Shown here in pieces: positions 59,561 through 64,000 of a stretch of 64,000 nt of DNA; position 1 is the first letter of the stretch, and every line of letters starts with the position of its first letter. The translations under genes were made by a program, and so were the position numbers. Source of the DNA: Acanthopleura granulata (Eukaryota; Mollusca; Polyplacophora; Chitonida; Chitonidae); the NCBI GenBank assembly GCA_016165875.1, contig JABBOT010000010.1, forward strand, positions 8,525,875-8,589,874, given 5' to 3'. Under the pieces are notes generated by a model. That model was not told the origin of the DNA and did no database searches. It saw only the letters and a list, made by a program, of their open reading frames with translations.

Positions 59561-60012
59561 CGTGCGATTTCAATGGCACAAAAGGAACTCCTTAATGCTG
59601 AGTTCTGTCGAAGTGTAACGAAGGCGGTATCTTTTCATAAAATAGATTTCGTGATTTAGTATAAAATTGTAAGCCAAACTAAACTATGCATCAAATTTCA
59701 TTCTAAAGATCCTGTAGTGATACAATTTACTCAATTATTCATTTAAACACAGTTATGATAATTGTCAAAATTATTTTCATGTGTTACGTTTAATCCGAGA
59801 GGGCTTCAAATTGAGCCCTAGGGCTATAATAACACGGCCACTTATTCACACTTGCATTATTCCCTTATTCTGACATCTCTCTCACGCATTGTGTCTTGGA
59901 TAACAACTAAACCATGGGCTTAAACCGTTCAATATCTGTTTAATGTAAACGTTGGGCTGGTGTACTTGTATCTGCCTAGGCTTATGTACATATAGTAAAA
60001 TACCACGCGATT

Positions 60013-63000
60013 ATGGCTGTTATTACAATTGTAGTGGCCCTATATTTAGTTACGATGACAGGCATTTGTGAACAATTCGAATACTATGATAACAGAGTAA
60101 AACAGCTGCCTGGTAAAACTCATTCATCGTTGACCACATCAATTACCGCTGATCGCTATGACACACAATGTCGTCATGGGATCACAAACCCATCTTGCAG
60201 CATTTACCGGAAGTGGTTATTACGACTCCGTCAATGAGTATAGAGTCGGTGGGGGGTAATTTTCCGCAATTAAAGTAAATTTACTCCATGATAGAATGTT
60301 CATTAGTGATATCATTTAAACAGAAACGGCTAGATCAAATGAAATCCGTCACCCGCCATAAAGTCGACTGGTACTCGCAAAGGACACAGTTTCTCTTATC
60401 GTCCGCAATTTTCTAGACACGTCAAAAACAGAGGACGTCCATAAAATATGGCAGTAATTTTGTTCTTTCTCTGTAATAAGCAAACCTGTCCGTTCAGTTT
60501 CAAACCAAACTGCCGCCTGTAGGCTACTTTTAAGTCCCTAAGCTTCAAAACGCAGTTCCTGTGGCCAGTGTGAGGCTGGCGTGCCCGGACAGTTTGTCAT
60601 ACCACCCGACGGTTCACCGATCTAATCAACTGTTAACAAATGCTCGGTGACATGCAGCTCTAGGCCTGTAGTAAACCATATGTGCACGTCCTGCTGCAAA
60701 TTATCTCCACATCCGACTGAAATCAATACAGGCATCATATGTACGAACCCAACGAAATACAACTCAAAATGAGATAGCATGAGAGTAGCAGTATGTCCAT
60801 AGTGGTTCATCATGATGGACATGAGATAGTTGTCACTCACTGTCGGCACCAGATGGAACAGTGACGGGTGTTTGTCATATTAGCCCATTTTATGACAAAG
60901 CAGAAGAGAGTTCAAGAGACTTCAAAAATCATGCCTCTTCAATACCTGTTCGCTTTCATCACTTGTATACCAGGTAGGGAAATTTGCCACTTATATCTAT
61001 TGACATGCTGATTGACATCATGAGAACATCTGTGTTTTAGGCATGCGGATTTTGTGTAACCGTAGGATCATTGTTAGGGATTATATTTTCACTTTACGGC
61101 GAATAACACAGAACAGCATTTAAACTTAATTTGATTGAAATATAATGACAAAGAGTCGTGTTGGCTTAGTACAAAGAGTTGAGCACAGAAGCCGTCAGTT
61201 TGAATGCTACGCAGAATGATTCGGTAAGGGTTTTTAGCTAGCTCAAGGGGAATCACCAGGCACTCCGCGACGGATGGTAGGAACAGGTTTTCTCCAGGAA
61301 ACTGGCAGAGTTGGCCTATTTATCAAGCATTGCTTGAGACGTCAAACTCGGACCAGGAAATGGCAAAATATTGTAAGTGTAGTTGTGTTCGAAGTTTTGA
61401 CTTCAGTGTTGAGATTTTTAATAAATATAGACCCAGATCGCTGCCGTTCAAGTGATATACTGCTGATTACAGTGTTTATGAATGTATTCATTTCATTTGG
61501 GACACTTGCCGCACTCCAGTTCATTTTACTCACACCAGTATGCGTAAGAACATCCTGCCCCCGATGTTGCGTTATTTGTTTTCTATATATAAAGAGATAC
61601 TTTATGCGCTCGTGCAAGAGTACGTTGTTCTGCTTGAGAAACAGTACAGCTTCCGTGTGCTGCAAACAGCCAGTGTCGATTCGCCTGCCTTCTCAGTTAA
61701 CCTAAAGCAAGATGCGTAGAAATATGTATGTAGGCATCACAGATTCACAATATGAAAATATTTTGAGCATTCATCACTTCCTCAGCACGGGGTAAAAGTG
61801 GAAATCCGTCGGCAGCGGCCTTAAGTCATGAATATTGTCAGCTACCTGGCCAAGGGCGGGGGCTTACTTCGAGCACTTCGGTTTTCTCTGCCCATGAACA
61901 TGACTAGCATAATATAAATGATTAATTTTTGAGTACGACGTTAAACATAAAATAAATAAATAAATAAATCAGCCAAAAACGCGGATAGCTAAAATATTTT
62001 GATTTCTCCACGAGAATTTTAAATGGTGCAAAATGCAACACATGATACCAAACCCATCTTTGTGGTTTTTCTCTACAAAATATAATTTGGTTCTAAGAGC
62101 ACTGCTTTGAAATAATTTAACTTCGGCTTAAAATACATGTATATAGGCCTATAAATGCAATGGTTAGCATGACAGAATTCACTGTACTAACGGACCGTAG
62201 CGTGGTAGCTGAAATTCTTCTTCTCATTCCGACAAATTCTTCTTTTTGTAGGCCCTCCTTTTTTGTTGGATTGTATTTGCCAATTAACATGCTTAGAATG
62301 GTGACTTTCTCTGCTCTTTACTGACTCTTACTGCAGGTCTGATGACAACGTCACCGTGTCAACACAGAGGCAGAATGAGGAGACTGACACAATCCGGCTA
62401 TTACACTTCAGAGCTGTCCACGCACGGAGACAGTTCAGTGATAAGATGCGCCGCTCTGTGTCTTAGTGACCCATCATGCTCCGCAATATCCATGACGTCA
62501 CTAAATTCCAGCCTGGCTATGACGAGGGAAGATCGAGGTGTGGCCTGTAGAATATCAGACGGCACCGGGGAGTTTATGTCCGACAGTAAATGGTTCAGCT
62601 ATACATTGCAGTCGTACCACCCTGCAGACGGTACATGCGACTCCCGCGTCATTTCAGGTAAAACTTAAATCAGTCTGACGATGTGACATGGGGCAAGTGA
62701 TCGAGTGTCCATTTCTGGTAATGTGACCGGTGTTTTGAAAGCTAAACGTATGATTACTGACCCGTAAAGCCCATTTTGGTGGACGGCCGGTATATGAATG
62801 TCTGTTTCGATGTCTACATTCAAGATCCAGTGATCTTTGGTTTTGGTCCTTGGACTTAGGCCTATGATCCGGGTTAAAATGTCGGGACTTCAGTCCTTGG
62901 GGTTTCTGTCCTTAACCGTGTGAAGGCGTTAATTCCAGCGTAACGCCCTCCTCTAATGCTCTATAGGTCCTACTGCCGACAGATTGCAGCGTTTTATTTC

Positions 63001-63373
63001 ATTTCTTTATATAGACCAATTAAGCCTTTCAAATGCATAAAATAGGCCCTGCTCACCAGAGTTTCAATTGTCCACCTATAAGTTATACAATCCAACCATG
63101 TTTCGTCAAGCGCCAGTAAAATTTAGACAGAGCTTTATTTTTCAACAGAAACAACCTTCCCTGCAACAACAACAACGGAAGTCTCAACAACCCCGAGAAC
63201 ATGCCCTTCAGATTTCCTCGTCCTAGACGGAGGCTGTTACAAGTACCACACGGAAAAGAAGACCTGGATGGAGGCCAAAGCAACGTGCGAGTCGGAATCC
63301 AGTCACTTAGTGTGGCTGACGTCATTGAGGGAACATAATCAGATTGCTATTGTTATATACGGCCTCAGAGGAG
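60013..63373 (+). CDS. Secreted PAN/Apple and C-type-lectin protein, 3' incomplete (exons 60013-60112, 62337-62657, 63149-63373)
   Basis: Three exons join in phase 1 throughout. Exon 1 gives a signal peptide (ITIVVALYLVTMTG) and a short linker; its donor is ctg|gtaaaa. Exon 2 (after tcttactgcag) encodes residues 34-140 with a PAN/Apple-like domain: cysteines at 41, 71, 75, 81, 104 and 134, motif RCAALCLSDPSCSAI. Exon 3 (after tttttcaacag) has a Thr-rich linker (TTFPATTTTEVSTT) and the start of a long-form C-type lectin domain: C159, C170 and C187 with CYKYH, TWMEAKATC and SSHLVWLTSLRE. The ligand-binding half, with the WND and calcium-site residues, would be on later exons beyond the window, so sugar specificity cannot be judged. 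Probably an extracellular recognition or matrix protein. The exon-1 assignment rests on phase and position and is less certain (about 0.55) than exons 2 and 3. Confidence 0.82.
60113..62336 (+). other. First intron of the lectin gene
   Basis: It contains a SINE at 61800-61972 and a 143-codon open frame (61274-61705) that I do not accept as a gene. No further exon in phase was seen. Confidence 0.45.
61800..61972 (+). mobile_element. Diverged SINE
   Basis: Only the 3' end is clear: ttgagtacgacgttaaacataaaataaataaataaataaa, a tail like that of family 1. The body is weakly similar to the other SINEs. Confidence 0.5.
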
Positions 63374-64000
63374 GTAAGACCGCACATACACGGCGTCTTA
63401 GGAGGTAAGACTAGTCCTACTAATCGTCATGCACGGCGTCAGAGGAGGTAAGACTACACATACTGTCCGTCGTACACGGCGTCAAAGGAGGGAAGACCAC
63501 ACATAGTGACCGTTATACACGGCGTCAGAGAAGGTAAGACTACACGTACTGTCCGTCGTACACGGCGTCGGAGAAGGCAAGACTACACACACTGACCGTT
63601 ATACACGGCGTCAAAGGAGGTAATACTCATACTGGCCGTCTTATACGGCGTGAGAGGAGGTAAGACCACACATACTGACCGTTATACACGGCGTCAGAGA
63701 AGGTAAGACTACACACACTGACCGTCATATACGGCGTGAGAGGAGGTAAGACCACACATATTGACCGTTATACACGGCGTCAGAAGAGGTAAGACCACAC
63801 ATACTGACCGTTATACACGGCGTCAGAGAAGGTAAGACTACACATACGGTCCGTCATACACGGCGTCAGAGAAGGCAAGACTACATATAATGACCGTCAT
63901 ATACGGCGTCAGAGAAACGAAGACTACACATATTGACCGTTATACATGGAGTCAGCGGAGATAGGACTACACATACTAACCGTCATATTTAGCGTCCTAG
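63362..64000 (+). repeat. 43-bp minisatellite whose units copy the exon's 5' splice site, about 15 units
   Basis: The unit is acggcgtcagaggaggtaag actacacatactgaccgttatac, with most units 43 bp long. The first member is the end of the lectin exon itself: ..tatacggcctcagaggag|gtaagac. Eight units after it keep an intact ggtaag donor core; others carry ggcaag, gggaag or ggtaat. The array runs off the right edge of the window. Because 43 is not a multiple of 3, it is not coding. Confidence 0.93.

Noticed and set aside
61274..61705. 143-codon + strand frame with hydrophobic stretches and cysteines
   Set aside because: It lies inside the first intron of the lectin gene, has no coding bias, and an opposite-strand frame of 107 codons overlaps it.
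63362..64000. CRISPR-like regular repeats
   Set aside because: Units are directly adjacent without unique spacers, the DNA is animal, and the unit copies an exon-intron border.

Overview
This is animal genomic DNA. It is AT-rich and gene-poor, it has introns with GT-AG borders, and it is full of tRNA-derived SINEs, minisatellites and microsatellites. The SINE 3' tails (a TTTACGCCGTACTC.AGAATATTTCACTTATACGACGG type and a GACTTCTCGTCGTTATATGAC type) are of the kind I associate with molluscs and other lophotrochozoans, so that is the most likely source. This is inference from recall and was not searched. There are no bacterial operons, no CRISPR and no complete tRNA or rRNA genes. Most open frames of 60-120 codons are chance or repeat-derived.

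Layout. 1-9.6 kb: mostly intergenic, with an orphan coding-like terminal exon at 4485-4619, a 49-bp repeat array and two SINEs. 9.7-22.6 kb: a SERTA-domain transcriptional co-regulator gene. It has a probable promoter and 5'UTR exon near 9.69-9.91 kb, a 5.1-kb 5'UTR intron carrying a 0.67-kb inverted repeat, a single coding exon at 15031-15852, and a long AT-rich downstream region with poly(A) signals up to 22.6 kb that includes a 44-bp minisatellite. 23-31 kb: a GC-richer block open on both strands, then dense SINEs. 31-38 kb: a possible 4.1-kb element with TA-flanked ends and AAAACACTTTT repeats, an orphan exon (34476-34695) that weakly resembles a mannose-6-phosphate-receptor-type repeat, and two inverted copies of a CGAAAA-rich self-complementary element. 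38-45 kb: intergenic.

45-64 kb: a cluster of secreted-protein genes on the + strand. Two are paralogues (45185-46492 and 56300-57584). Each has a 5'UTR intron ending 7 nt before the ATG, a signal peptide, a Pro/Gln-rich N-terminal half, one phase-1 intron, and a C-terminal exon with the same six-cysteine framework (C-x28/29-C-x-C-x20/21-C-x8-C-C). I do not recognise this family, and it is the best candidate here for something undescribed. The third (60013 to past 63373) is a PAN/Apple plus C-type-lectin protein, also built with phase-1 introns, and it runs toward or beyond the right edge.

The most unusual structural observation concerns two of these genes. Each has a 43-bp-period minisatellite abutting a coding exon, and the repeat unit copies that exon's own splice site: 3' splice-site-like units run into the acceptor of the second six-Cys gene, and 5' splice-site-like units run out of the donor of the C-type-lectin exon.
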